Assembly: GCA_963754065.1 (NCBI GenBank)
Contig: CAVWFH010000028.1
Span: 68,975 to 132,974, forward strand
Source: JALORV01 sp963754065
GTDB taxonomy: Bacteria; Pseudomonadota; Gammaproteobacteria; Burkholderiales; Burkholderiaceae_F
Length of the DNA: 64,000 nucleotides
Reading direction: 5' to 3'
Both the position numbers and the translations under genes were made by a program. Positions within the stretch are counted from its first letter, which is position 1. Each line of letters begins with the position of its first letter. The notes below the pieces were generated by a model. It saw nothing but the letters and a program-made list of their open reading frames with translations, was not told where the DNA came from and did no database searches. Of the stretch, positions 9,080 through 18,212 are shown piece after piece.

Positions 9080-11587
9080 CTAACTGTCGAGCGCCAGTGC
9101 CGCCAGCGCGTCTCCCTCAAGCGGTGCCGCTTGGGCCAGCCGGCGGTCGAGTTCGGCGGGTGGCAACGCGCCGGCGCATCGCTGGCGCAGCCGCTCGGTC
9201 ATGCTGCGTTCGATTGGCCCGACCGGTGATCCGACTTCTTGCAGGAAGGCGAGCACGGCGGCATGGATCCGCAGCGCCTCGACATGGCGGCCGCGCGCCG
9301 CGGCGAGCTGCATCAACGCCGGCGTGCCGTACTTCAGCACGAGCATAGGCGTCCACTGGCTGCGCCGGCTGAGAGCGACCGCCATCGCCTCGTCGACCTG
9401 CCCCAAGGCAGCCAGCGCCTCAATCAGCTCGAACTCCGCGCCGGAATCGCTGGGGGTGTCCGGCGCGGCCAGCAGCGCGCGCGCCAGCGGAACCGCTTCA
9501 TCGTGGCGGCCGAGCGCGTTGAGCAGGACGCACTGGTGGTACCGGTTGAGCATGAGTCCCTGCTTGCCCTCGGGCATGCCCTCGAGCCAGACCTGCTCCC
9601 TGGTCAACGCGTTGAAGGCCTCGTCGAGCTGTCCCTGCTGTCGCGCAATGTTGTGCTGCAGATGATGACGTTGCGCCCGCAGACGCGGCGGGTCGCCGGC
9701 CGCCTCGAGCGCCGCCATTTCCTCCGCCAGCGACCGCGCCTGTTCAAAGCGGCCCGCTGCGGCGAATGCCGACCCCAGCTTGTATAGCGCGTCAAGCAGC
9801 CGATGCCGCGAGCCCGCGGCGCGAGACAGATCGACGGCCCGCTGCGCGCAGACGATCACCTCGGAATTCGACTTACCCAGTGACACGCTGACCGTCGCAA
9901 GTTGGCGCCAGTACTGCGCGGCGTGGGCGGGCGCGATCCGCTCATCGGCGTGCTGTGCCAGCGCCTTCATGCGGCCTGCGATTTCGACCGTCAGCCCATG
10001 TTGCCTGAACGCCAGCGCGGCGGCGCCGGCGAGCGTTACCGCGGCGGGCCAGTCGCCCGACCGTTCGGCGTGGTCGAGCGCGGCGCGCGCGTTATCGACC
10101 TCGGCTCCAACGCGAGCCATGTAGCTGGCTACAGTCGCGTGCCCGTCGTCGCCGAACCGTTGCTCGGCGGCCTCGACGAAGAGCGCGCACACGGCCTGCG
10201 AGTGCCGCTGGCGGATCTCTGCAATCTCGCCGCGGAGCTCCAGCTGCTCGAGGGCGAACAGGCGCGCGCTTTCGAGAAGCCGGTAGCGCGGCGGCTCGCT
10301 GGCACCGACACTTACGAGCGACTTGTCGACCAGCCCGGCGAGCGCGTCGAGCACCGTCCAGGCGTCAATCGAGGTGTCGGCCGCCACCTGCTGGGCGAGT
10401 TCAAGCGAAAAGCCGCCGACGAACACGCCCATGCGCCGGAACACGGCGCTTTCTTCCGCGGACAGCAGCGAGTGGCTCCATTCGAGTGCCGCGCGCAGCG
10501 TCCGGTGCCGCGCCAGCGCGTTGCGCGTGCTGCTGTGGAGCAGGCGCAGCCGCTCATCCAGTCGCGCGGCGAGGCCCTGGGCTCCCAGCAAAGGGATCCG
10601 CGCCGCCGCCAGTTCGATCGCCAACGGCAGCCCGTCGAGTTGGCGGCAGATCTCGGCGATCGCTTCCAGATTGCCGGCGTCGACCGCGAATCGAGGATCG
10701 GCGGCGCGACCGCGTTCGATGAAGAGCCGCATTGCGCCCATGGATGGATCGGCCGCCGCGTCGCGCGCCGGGACCTGCAGCGGCGTCGCCCGGAACAACT
10801 GCTCGCCGACGAGGTGCAGAGGCTCCTGACTGGTCACCAGCAGGTGCAGGGCGCGGGTCTGAGCCAGCAGCGTCTCTGCAAGATCAGCCGCTGCCTCGAG
10901 GACGTGTTCGCAATTGTCCAGTACGAGCAGCATCCGTCGGTCCCGCAGCTGCTGGGCGATGTGCGACAGATCGCCGGCCTCGAGGCGCAACGCCTGGGTC
11001 AGGGCATGGGGCAGCTGGGAGCGATCCGAAATGGCGGCGAGTTCAACCAGCCAGGTCCCGTCCGCCCAGCCGGCCTGCAGCATTCGCGCTGCGGCCAGCG
11101 CAAGCCGCGTCTTCCCCACACCGCCAGGCCCGGTGATGCTGACCAGGCGATTCGCCTGCACCAGCGCTGCCAACGCCGGTAAATCGGCCTCGCGGCCAAT
11201 CAGCGGCGTCAGTTCAGCAGGTAGGTTTCCGGCGTCAGCGGATGTCGCCGCGGCGGGGCCTGCAGGCGCGTCAGCAGGCTTCGTGCCATTGAGTCGCGGC
11301 GTGAAGCGATAGCCACGGCCGGGGATCGTCGAGATGTTGTCGGCGCCGAGCACCTTGCGCAGGGCACTGACGTGCACCTGCAGGTTGTTTTCCTCGACGA
11401 CGAGACCGGTCCAGACGATTCCCAGCAGCTCGTTCTTCGTGACGATGCGGTCGCGATGCCGGATCAGCGTGTCCAGCACGTCGACCGCGCGTGCGCGTAA
11501 CGGCGCGGGCTGGCCGTCCACGAGCAGACGGCGTTCTGCCGGTCGCCACTCGAAGCGGCCAAAGACGAGCTGAGAGTCTCGCAACAT
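9080..11587 (-). CDS. Winged-helix / NTPase / TPR transcriptional regulator
   Basis: 835 residues. Residues ~8-97 are an OmpR/PhoB-type winged helix (VSALRKVLGADNISTIPGRGYRF). This is followed by a Pro/Ala linker and a STAND-type NTPase: Walker A GPGGVGKT at 153-160, and LLVLDNCEHVL as Walker B near 215. Beyond ~480 come Ala/Leu-rich helical repeats resembling TPRs. There is no receiver domain. Such proteins sense a ligand or partner through the repeats and switch via NTP binding. It is convergent with the haloperoxidase-like gene and separated by 180 bases from the Ldh2 gene ending at 11768 on the same strand. Its target is unknown. Confidence 0.85.
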   Translation of the reverse strand: MLRDSQLVFGRFEWRPAERRLLVDGQPAPLRARAVDVLDTLIRHRDRIVTKNELLGIVWTGLVVEENNLQVHVSALRKVLGADNISTIPGRGYRFTPRLNGTKPADAPAGPAAATSADAGNLPAELTPLIGREADLPALAALVQANRLVSITGPGGVGKTRLALAAARMLQAGWADGTWLVELAAISDRSQLPHALTQALRLEAGDLSHIAQQLRDRRMLLVLDNCEHVLEAAADLAETLLAQTRALHLLVTSQEPLHLVGEQLFRATPLQVPARDAAADPSMGAMRLFIERGRAADPRFAVDAGNLEAIAEICRQLDGLPLAIELAAARIPLLGAQGLAARLDERLRLLHSSTRNALARHRTLRAALEWSHSLLSAEESAVFRRMGVFVGGFSLELAQQVAADTSIDAWTVLDALAGLVDKSLVSVGASEPPRYRLLESARLFALEQLELRGEIAEIRQRHSQAVCALFVEAAEQRFGDDGHATVASYMARVGAEVDNARAALDHAERSGDWPAAVTLAGAAALAFRQHGLTVEIAGRMKALAQHADERIAPAHAAQYWRQLATVSVSLGKSNSEVIVCAQRAVDLSRAAGSRHRLLDALYKLGSAFAAAGRFEQARSLAEEMAALEAAGDPPRLRAQRHHLQHNIARQQGQLDEAFNALTREQVWLEGMPEGKQGLMLNRYHQCVLLNALGRHDEAVPLARALLAAPDTPSDSGAEFELIEALAALGQVDEAMAVALSRRSQWTPMLVLKYGTPALMQLAAARGRHVEALRIHAAVLAFLQEVGSPVGPIERSMTERLRQRCAGALPPAELDRRLAQAAPLEGDALAALALDS

Positions 11588-11767
11588 CTCGATTCGATGG
11601 GGGTCAACCGGGAATCGTCTCAGGGACGACCTTCGTCCGTCCAGTGCCGCTCATGCCGCTAACGACGCTGGACCGCAATCGGTGCCGATCATGCCAGCAG
11701 ACGCAGCTCGGCGCGAGGTGCACTAGCACGGGATCAGGCTCGGCGTAGCCCGCGTCGGCGGATCTTG

Positions 11768-12820
11768 CTAGAGCGCCGCGGGCACGGCGACACTGAGTTT
11801 CGCTGCCCATGGGGCGAGCGCCGGCAGGATGTCCTCGTTCAGCGCCACTCCGCGCTGCAGCTGCTCGCGCCGAAGCGAAAGTCCGCGCTGCCCCGGTAGT
11901 CGCACGGCTTCGACTCCGGGCCGCGGCGGGTTGTCGCGGCAGGCCGCAACCAGCCAGTCGGCCTGGCGCTCGAAGGCTGCGCGACCGCCGAACGCATCCG
12001 GATCGATGGCATGCACCGCGACGGTCGCTCCCCAGCCTTCCTTCGGGTCGGCGCGGCCGAAACCGGCCAGCGCGCCGGTGAGCATCTCGACGATCAGCGC
12101 GAGTGCGTAGCCCTTGTGGCCGGCATCGACGCCTCCGGCCGGCAGGATCGTCCCTTTGGGCTCGATGAACAGCACGGCGGGGTTGTCGGTCGCGCGGCCG
12201 CTGGCGTCGAGCAGCCAGGGATGCGCAAGCTTGCGTCCCTGTTTGTGCAGGCGCGCGGTCATGCCGTTGGTGGTGAGCGATGCCGACAGGTCGATCAGCA
12301 CGGGATCGCCGGAGGTCGGCACGCCGAACGCCAGCGGGTCCGGCGTGAACACCGGCTGGAGTCCCCCATGCGGCGCGACGCTGGCCGAGTTCGGATCGGA
12401 GCAGGTCAGCAGCAGCACGAAGCCGCGCTCGGTCGCGCGGGTCAGGTAGGCCGCGAGGCAGGCGATGTGGTGGCTGCGACGGACGACGACGGTGCCGGTG
12501 CCGCAACTCTGCGCGCGTGCGATCGCGTCGTCGATCGCGCGCAGCGTGAGCCATGGGCCGGGCAGGCGCTCGCCATCCCACAGCGCCGCCGCAGCGCGTT
12601 CCTGCAGCACGCGGTACGTGCCGGCGGTGCGCAGCGATCCGCTTTCGAGTTCCGCAAGGTAGGGCGCCAGCAGCGCCAGGCCGTGCGTGTCGTGTCCCAG
12701 CAGATCCCCTTCGACGAGCACCGTGGCGACATCGCGTGCCATGGCCGCAGGCATGCCGGCCGTGCCGAGCAGGGACGCCGCCATCGACTGCAGCGCGTCC
12801 GCTGCGTAGCGCGCCGACAT
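11768..12820 (-). CDS. Ldh2/MDH2 family NAD(P)-dependent oxidoreductase (locus A)
   Basis: 350 residues, the normal size for the malate/L-lactate/ureidoglycolate dehydrogenase family (a fold different from classical LDH). Family marks are DLLGHDTHGLALLAPYL near the N-terminus, RRSHHIACLAAYL, DPLAFGVPTSGDPVLIDLS and DAGHKGYALALIVEML. It oxidises or reduces a 2-hydroxy/2-oxo acid pair. Its ATG overlaps the upstream SDR stop by one base (TGATG), so the two are coupled. Compared with the locus B paralogue it is more distant than a recent duplicate. A role in sugar-acid breakdown is inferred from the divergent dehydratase. Confidence 0.85.
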   Translation of the reverse strand: MSARYAADALQSMAASLLGTAGMPAAMARDVATVLVEGDLLGHDTHGLALLAPYLAELESGSLRTAGTYRVLQERAAAALWDGERLPGPWLTLRAIDDAIARAQSCGTGTVVVRRSHHIACLAAYLTRATERGFVLLLTCSDPNSASVAPHGGLQPVFTPDPLAFGVPTSGDPVLIDLSASLTTNGMTARLHKQGRKLAHPWLLDASGRATDNPAVLFIEPKGTILPAGGVDAGHKGYALALIVEMLTGALAGFGRADPKEGWGATVAVHAIDPDAFGGRAAFERQADWLVAACRDNPPRPGVEAVRLPGQRGLSLRREQLQRGVALNEDILPALAPWAAKLSVAVPAAL

Positions 12821-13566
12821 CAGTAGACCGCCCGGCCGCCGGACAGATCGAACACGGCGCCTGTCGAAAAAGAGCACTCCTCGGTGGCGAGCCATGTCAC
12901 CAGCGCCGCGATCTCGTCGACCTCTCCAAAACGCCCCATCGGGATCTTCGACAGCATGAAGTCGATGTGGGCCTGGGTCATCTGCGCGAACATGCCGGTC
13001 TTCACCGCCGCCGGCGTCACGCAGTTGACGCAGATGCCGGTCTTCGCAAGCTCCTTGCCGAGCGACTTGGTCAGCGCGATCACGGCCGCCTTCGATGCGC
13101 TGTAGGCCGAAGCGTTCGGATTGCCTTCCTTGCCCGCGATCGAGGCGATGTTGACGATGCGCCCGTAGGCGTTCGCGGTCATGTGCGGGATGACGGCCCG
13201 GTTGCACAGGAACAGTCCCGTCAGGTTGATGTCGATCACCTCCTTCCAGGCCGCCAGCGGGTACTGCTCGACGGTGGTGTTCGGCCCCGTGATTCCGGCG
13301 CTGCAGACCAGCGCGTCGATGCGCTTCAGCGCGGCAGCCGACGCGGCGAACGCCGACGCGACGGTTTCTTCGCGCGTCACATCGACCGTGGCCAAATGGG
13401 TGCCATGGCCCAGTGACTGTGCCGCGGCTTCGAGTGCCGCCGCATCACGGTCCCAGAGGCTGACGCGCGCACCGGATGCGATCAGACGCCGCGCAATGGC
13501 CAGGCCGATGCCCGCCGCACCGCCGGTGACGATGGCGGCGCGCCCCTGCATGTCGAGTTGATTCAT
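12820..13566 (-). CDS. Short-chain dehydrogenase/reductase (locus A)
   Basis: 248 residues, classical SDR. The cofactor loop is TGGAAGIG, then NAG-type CSAGITG, and the catalytic Ser plus YSASK (ASAYSASKAAVIALT). An acidic residue in the LWDRD segment after beta-2 suggests a preference for NAD over NADP. It ends with the typical FDLSGGRAVY. Start ATG 13566 is chosen because upstream sequence in this frame lacks SDR content. It is first in an operon with the Ldh2 gene and is transcribed from the gap that carries the GntR-type operator. It likely oxidises a sugar or sugar acid; the substrate is not shown. Confidence 0.87.
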   Translation of the reverse strand: MNQLDMQGRAAIVTGGAAGIGLAIARRLIASGARVSLWDRDAAALEAAAQSLGHGTHLATVDVTREETVASAFAASAAALKRIDALVCSAGITGPNTTVEQYPLAAWKEVIDINLTGLFLCNRAVIPHMTANAYGRIVNIASIAGKEGNPNASAYSASKAAVIALTKSLGKELAKTGICVNCVTPAAVKTGMFAQMTQAHIDFMLSKIPMGRFGEVDEIAALVTWLATEECSFSTGAVFDLSGGRAVY

Positions 13567-13634
13567 GTCCTGCCTCTCCCGTCGGCTGGTGCGCCGCGGC
13601 AAGACTATAAGACCACTGCCGGCCTCGCGCCGCG

Positions 13635-13655
13635 AATTGGTCAGACCACTTGACC
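13635..13655. promoter_or_regulatory. GntR/FadR-type operator, locus A
   Basis: The 11-bp palindrome TGGTCAGACCA at 13638-13648 is preceded by AAT and followed by CTTGACC, which holds a third GGTC half-site on the opposite strand. The same 21-bp word, differing only at the central base, lies at 30507-30527 beside the GntR gene. The form TGGTnnnACCA is that of FadR-family operators such as PdhR and LldR. The site is central in the 168-bp divergent gap between the SDR and dehydratase genes. Confidence 0.7.
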
Positions 13656-13663
13656 GCTTTTCG

Positions 13664-13693
13664 TTGACCCCCGTAGGGTGGCTGGATACACTC
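13664..13693 (+). promoter_or_regulatory. Candidate sigma-70 promoter for the dehydratase operon
   Basis: TTGACC at 13664-13669 and TACACT at 13688-13693 are separated by 18 bases. The operator ends 9 bases upstream of the -35, a good position for repression. No transcript data are available, and the -10 is only a 4/6 match. Confidence 0.4.
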
Positions 13694-13734
13694 GCCGGCA
13701 CTTTTCGCTGCTGCCAATCTCCCGCCCCCAACCG

Positions 13735-15477
13735 ATGTCCCGCAAACTCCGCCGCAGCCAGAGCTGGTTCGGTCGCCTCGACCGCGACGGTTTCATCTAC
13801 CGCTCGTGGACCAAGAACCGCGGCATCCCGCACGACCAGTTCGACGGTCGTCCGGTGATCGGCATCTGCAATACCTGGTCGGAGCTCACACCCTGCAACA
13901 CGCATTTCCGCGTGCTCGCCGACCAGGTGCGGCAGGGCGTGCTGGAGGCCGGCGGCTTCCCGCTCGAGTTCCCGGTGATGTCGCTCGGCGAGACGCTGAT
14001 GCGGCCAACGACGATGCTGTTCCGCAATCTGGTCAGCATGGATGTCGAGGAATCCATCCGCGCGAACCCGCTCGACGGCGTCGTGCTGCTGATGGGTTGT
14101 GACAAGACGACCCCGGCTTTGCTGATGGGCGCCGCCAGCGTCGATCTGCCGACGATCGGCGTGTCGGGCGGGCCGATGCTGTCGGGCAAGTTCCGCGGCG
14201 GCGAACTCGGCTCCGGCACCGGGGTCTGGCAGATGAGCGAGGCGGTGCGCGCCGGCACGATGAGCCAGGCCGACTTCTTCGAAGCCGAGAGCTGCATGCA
14301 CCGCTCGCACGGCCATTGCATGACGATGGGCACCGCGTCGACGATGGCCTGCATGGTCGAGGCGCTTGGCATGGGCCTGCCAGGCAATGCGGCGATCCCG
14401 GCGGTTGACGGCCGCCGCAATGTGCTGGCGCGCATGGCCGGCCGTCGCATCGTGGCGATGGTCGACGAGGATCTCGTGATGTCGAAGGTCCTGACGCGCG
14501 CCGCTTTCGAAAATGCGATCCGCGCCAACGCCGCGATCGGCGGCTCGACCAACGCGGTGATTCACCTGCTGGCGCTGGCCGGCCGCAGCGGCGTGAAGCT
14601 TGCGCTCGAGGACTGGGACCGGTTTGGCCACGATCTGCCGTGCCTGGTCGATCTGCAGCCGTCCGGTCAGTTTCTGATGGAAGACTTTTACTACGCCGGG
14701 GGCCTGCCGGCGGTACTGCGCGAACTCGGCGACGTGCTCAACCGCGATGCGCTGACCGTCAACGGCCAGACGATGTGGGACAACGTCAAGGACGCACCGC
14801 GCTACGACCTTGAGGGAAGGGGTGGGCCGAAGCAAAGAGTGATCCGTCCATTGGCCGACCCGTTCAAGGCCAAGGCCGGCATCGCCGTGCTGCGCGGCAA
14901 CCTCGCGCCCGACGGCGCGGTCATCAAGCCGTCAGCGGCGACGCCCGCACTGATGCAGCACCGCGGCCGCGCGGTGGTGTTCGAGGACAGCGTCGACATG
15001 CACGCCAAGGTCGAGGACGAATCGCTCGACGTGCAGGCTGACGACATCCTGGTGCTGAAGAACTGTGGCCCCAAGGGCTATCCGGGCATGGCCGAGGTCG
15101 GCAACATGCCGATTCCCGCCAAGCTGGTGAAGCAGGGCGTCACCGACATGGTGCGCATATCGGATGCGCGCATGAGCGGCACGGCGTACGGCACGGTCGT
15201 GTTGCACGCCGCGCCGGAAGCCGCGGCGGGCGGCACGCTCGCACTGGTGAAGAGCGGCGATGTCATCGAGCTCGATGTAGAGCACCGGCGCCTGCATCTG
15301 GAAGTTTCCGACGCCGAACTCGCCCGCCGCCGCGCCGCCTGGAAGGCGCCGGCCGCACCGATGCCGCGCGGCTACACCAAGCTCTACTTCGATCACGTGC
15401 AGCAGGCCGACAAGGGCGCCGACCTCGACTTCCTGGTCGGGTCCAGTGGCTCCTCAGTCCCCAAAGACAACCACTGA
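13735..15477 (+). CDS. IlvD/Edd family sugar-acid dehydratase
   Basis: 580 residues. The N-terminus LRRSQSWFGRLDRDGFIYRS is that of the pentonate/hexonate branch (L-arabinonate dehydratase-like), not of true IlvD or Edd. Fe-S ligands are seen in CNTWSELTPCN, GCDKTTPA and HGHCMTMGTAS, and GGSTNAVIHL is the substrate/metal region. It dehydrates an aldonate to a 2-keto-3-deoxy acid in the cytosol. The start ATG 13735 fits the family; the frame is open further upstream. It heads a long operon (tag, hydroxyacid dehydrogenase, ABC transporter, arginase) and faces the SDR/Ldh2 pair across a shared operator. Confidence 0.9.
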   Translation: MSRKLRRSQSWFGRLDRDGFIYRSWTKNRGIPHDQFDGRPVIGICNTWSELTPCNTHFRVLADQVRQGVLEAGGFPLEFPVMSLGETLMRPTTMLFRNLVSMDVEESIRANPLDGVVLLMGCDKTTPALLMGAASVDLPTIGVSGGPMLSGKFRGGELGSGTGVWQMSEAVRAGTMSQADFFEAESCMHRSHGHCMTMGTASTMACMVEALGMGLPGNAAIPAVDGRRNVLARMAGRRIVAMVDEDLVMSKVLTRAAFENAIRANAAIGGSTNAVIHLLALAGRSGVKLALEDWDRFGHDLPCLVDLQPSGQFLMEDFYYAGGLPAVLRELGDVLNRDALTVNGQTMWDNVKDAPRYDLEGRGGPKQRVIRPLADPFKAKAGIAVLRGNLAPDGAVIKPSAATPALMQHRGRAVVFEDSVDMHAKVEDESLDVQADDILVLKNCGPKGYPGMAEVGNMPIPAKLVKQGVTDMVRISDARMSGTAYGTVVLHAAPEAAAGGTLALVKSGDVIELDVEHRRLHLEVSDAELARRRAAWKAPAAPMPRGYTKLYFDHVQQADKGADLDFLVGSSGSSVPKDNH

Positions 15478-15500
15478 CCGTGCCAAGGTCCGGATCTTCT

Positions 15501-16085
15501 ATGAGCAGGAGCGCGCCGACCGCGAGCAGGAAGCGCTGCGGCTGGGCTGGCGACGATCCTCTGATGGTGGCGTATCACGACGATGAATGGGGCGTGCCGT
15601 CGCATGATGATCGGCACCTGTTCGAGATGCTCACTCTCGAGGGCGCACAGGCCGGTTTGTCATGGACGACGATCCTGCGCAAGCGCGAGGGTTACCGCGA
15701 GGCGTTCGACGACTTTGATATCGACCGCGTCGCGCGTTACACGCCGGCTCACATCGAGCGCCTGCTGACGAATCCGGCGATCGTGCGCAACCGCGCCAAG
15801 GTGGAGTCAACAGTGCTTAACGCCCGTGCGGCGCGGGCAATCCGCGACGAGCAGGGCTCGCTGGACTGCTATCTGTGGTCGTTCAGCGGCGGACGACCGA
15901 TCGTGAATCAGTGGAATGACTATCGCGAGGCCCCGACCACCCGTGCGGAGTCTGACGCGATGAGCAAGGCGCTGAAGGCGCGCGGCTGCAAGTTCGTCGG
16001 CTCGACCATCTGTTACGCGTTCATGCAGGCGACCGGCATGGTCGATGATCATCAGCGCGACTGCTGGCGACGGGCACTGCAATGA
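15501..16085 (+). CDS. tag: DNA-3-methyladenine glycosylase I
   Basis: 194 residues, against about 187 for E. coli Tag. The N-terminal RCGWAGDDPLMVAYHDDEWG supplies the first zinc Cys and His, and the C-terminal ATGMVDDHQRDC supplies the second pair. GLSWTTILRKREGYREAF and GGRPIVNQW are family signatures. It removes 3-methyladenine from alkylated DNA. ATG 15501 is preferred over an in-frame GTG at 15480. The gene starts 23 bases after the dehydratase and its stop overlaps the next start (ATGA), so a DNA repair gene is embedded in a catabolic operon. Confidence 0.92.
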   Translation: MSRSAPTASRKRCGWAGDDPLMVAYHDDEWGVPSHDDRHLFEMLTLEGAQAGLSWTTILRKREGYREAFDDFDIDRVARYTPAHIERLLTNPAIVRNRAKVESTVLNARAARAIRDEQGSLDCYLWSFSGGRPIVNQWNDYREAPTTRAESDAMSKALKARGCKFVGSTICYAFMQATGMVDDHQRDCWRRALQ

Positions 16086-17050
16086 AGGCGCTGATCACGG
16101 ACTTCGACTTCCCGGATATTGCGCTCGAGCGGGGACTGTTTGCCGAAGCCGGCATCCAGCTTGCCGATGCGCAGTGCCGCACCGAGGACGAACTGATCGC
16201 GGCGGCCCGCGAATGTGATGCGCTGTTGCTGCAGTACGCTCCGGTCACCGACCGTGTGCTGACGGCCCTGCCGCGCGTCGGCCTAGTCAGCCGCTATGGC
16301 GCCGGATATGACACGGTCGATACCGCGGCCTGTGGACGCCACGGCGTCTGGGTCGCGAATTCACCCGACTATGGCGTTGGAGAAGTGGCCACGCACGCGC
16401 TGGCGATGGCGCTGGCGCTGCTGCGGCATCTGGCGATCTACGACCGCGACGTCAAGGCCGGCCGCTGGAGCTACCTGTCACCGGGCACGATCCGGCGCGC
16501 CAGCGACCTGACGGTCGGCATCCTCGGGCTCGGCCGCATCGGCAAGCGCTTTGCGCACCTGGCTCGCAATTGCTTTGCGCGCGTGATTGCCTGCGATCCC
16601 TACATCATCGACGGCGACTTTCCCGCTTATGTCGAACGCGTGACGCTCGAAGCGCTCTTCGAGCACAGCGACATCCTGTCGCTGCATGTGCCGCTGACCG
16701 ACGAGACGCGCGGCATGGTCGCGGCGCCACTGCTGGCGCGCATGCGCCGCGGCAGCCTGCTGGTGAACACGGCACGAGGCGCGGTGGTCGATGTCGACGC
16801 CGTGCTGGCGAAGCTCGACGACGGCACGCTCGACGGTGCGGCGCTCGACGTGCTTCCGGCCGAACCCGTGTCGACCAACCATCCGCTGGCGCGACATCCG
16901 CGCGTGCTGCTGACGCCGCACGCGGCGTTCTATTCGACCGCGGCGGAAGTCGAGCTGCGGCGCAAGGCGGCAATGAATATCGTGCAGTGGGCGAAGACAG
17001 GACGCCCCATGTATCCTGTGATTCAAGGGACGAAGATCCCCGCGGTTTGA
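16082..17050 (+). CDS. D-2-hydroxyacid dehydrogenase family protein (locus A)
   Basis: 322 residues, CtBP/phosphoglycerate dehydrogenase-like. The NAD loop is GLGRIGKR, catalytic Arg lies in NTARGAVVD, Glu in LPAEPV and His in TPHAAFYS. The C-terminal AEVELRRKAAMNI is typical of the CtBP-like branch. It interconverts a 2-hydroxyacid and 2-oxoacid using NAD(H). It begins ATGA-overlapped with tag and lies 43 bases before the ABC ATPase gene. The substrate is presumably an acid made by the surrounding pathway. Confidence 0.88.
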   Translation: MKALITDFDFPDIALERGLFAEAGIQLADAQCRTEDELIAAARECDALLLQYAPVTDRVLTALPRVGLVSRYGAGYDTVDTAACGRHGVWVANSPDYGVGEVATHALAMALALLRHLAIYDRDVKAGRWSYLSPGTIRRASDLTVGILGLGRIGKRFAHLARNCFARVIACDPYIIDGDFPAYVERVTLEALFEHSDILSLHVPLTDETRGMVAAPLLARMRRGSLLVNTARGAVVDVDAVLAKLDDGTLDGAALDVLPAEPVSTNHPLARHPRVLLTPHAAFYSTAAEVELRRKAAMNIVQWAKTGRPMYPVIQGTKIPAV

Positions 17051-17093
17051 TACGCAGCGGCACCTCCCTGCCGCGCGGAGGAGACAACGCTTT

Positions 17094-18167
17094 ATGGCGC
17101 AAGTCGCGATTCGCGGCGTTGCCAAGCGCTTCGGTGGGACGACCGTGATCCACGGCGTCGACATTGAAATCGCCGACGGCGAGTTCGCGGTGCTGGTGGG
17201 GCCCTCCGGCTGCGGCAAGACCACGCTGCTGCGCATGATCGCCGGACTCGAAGAGATCAGCGAAGGCGAGATCCTGATCGGCGATCGCGTCGTGAACCGC
17301 GTTGCTCCGAAGGAGCGCGACATCGCGATGGTCTTTCAGAATTACGCGCTCTATCCGCACATGACGGTGCGCGACAACATGTCGTTCAGCCTGCGTCTTG
17401 CCAACGCCTCGAAGGACGAGATCGACCGACGCGTCGCGCGCGCGGCCGACATCCTTGGGCTCGGCAAGCTGCTCGACCGCTACCCGCGCCAGCTCTCGGG
17501 GGGCCAGCGGCAGCGCGTCGCCATGGGCCGCGCCATCGTGCGCGACCCGCAGGTGTTCCTGTTCGACGAACCGCTGTCCAATCTCGACGCCAAGCTGCGC
17601 GTACAGATGCGCACCGAGATCAAGGAGCTGCACCAGCGCCTGAAGACGACTTCGGTCTACGTGACTCACGATCAGATCGAGGCGATGACGATGGCCGACA
17701 AGATCGTCGTCATGAAGGACGGCGTGGTCGAGCAGACCGGCGGGCCGCTCGATCTGTACGACAACCCGGCCAATACCTTCGTGGCGGGCTTCATCGGCTC
17801 GCCTGCGATGAACCTGCTGCCCGGCACCGTGCTGCGCAATGGCAATGCACTCGAGGTCGTGTTCACGAACGGCAACCGCCTGCAACTGCGCGCGGATGCC
17901 GCGGTGCGCGAGGGGCAGCCGGTGCTGTACGGCATCCGGCCCGAGCACTTTGCCGTGGGCAGCGCAGGCGGGCTTGCCGTTGAGGTCGTCGTCGTCGAGC
18001 CCACAGGAGCCGATACGCAGATCTACTGCCATTTCGGCGAGCAGGAAGTGACCGCCACGATCCGCGATCGCACCAATGTCCGGGCCGGCGACCGCATCAC
18101 GCTCGTCCCGGACGCCGGGCGAGCGCATCTTTTCGACTCCGCGAGCGGCAAGCGCCTCGCGGCGTGA
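17094..18167 (+). CDS. Sugar-type ABC transporter ATP-binding protein
   Basis: 357 residues, UgpC/MsmK type. It has Walker A GPSGCGKT, the signature LSGGQRQRVAMGRAI, Walker B VFLFDEPLSNLDAK and the H-loop VTHDQIEAMT. The C-terminal OB-type domain (from ~240, with IRPEHF) is the regulatory/MalK-like extension of carbohydrate importers. A ribosome site (GCGGAGGAGAC) lies just upstream. It acts with the following binding protein and two permeases. Confidence 0.93.
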   Translation: MAQVAIRGVAKRFGGTTVIHGVDIEIADGEFAVLVGPSGCGKTTLLRMIAGLEEISEGEILIGDRVVNRVAPKERDIAMVFQNYALYPHMTVRDNMSFSLRLANASKDEIDRRVARAADILGLGKLLDRYPRQLSGGQRQRVAMGRAIVRDPQVFLFDEPLSNLDAKLRVQMRTEIKELHQRLKTTSVYVTHDQIEAMTMADKIVVMKDGVVEQTGGPLDLYDNPANTFVAGFIGSPAMNLLPGTVLRNGNALEVVFTNGNRLQLRADAAVREGQPVLYGIRPEHFAVGSAGGLAVEVVVVEPTGADTQIYCHFGEQEVTATIRDRTNVRAGDRITLVPDAGRAHLFDSASGKRLAA

Positions 18168-18212
18168 TTTCACCCGGCTTGACACAGTGAGCCAACCACC
18201 AAGGAGACGTGC

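Noticed and set aside
12820..14835. Extended 671-codon version of the locus A SDR
   Set aside because: The first ~420 codons lie antisense to the dehydratase and carry no SDR sequence; the gene starts at 13566.
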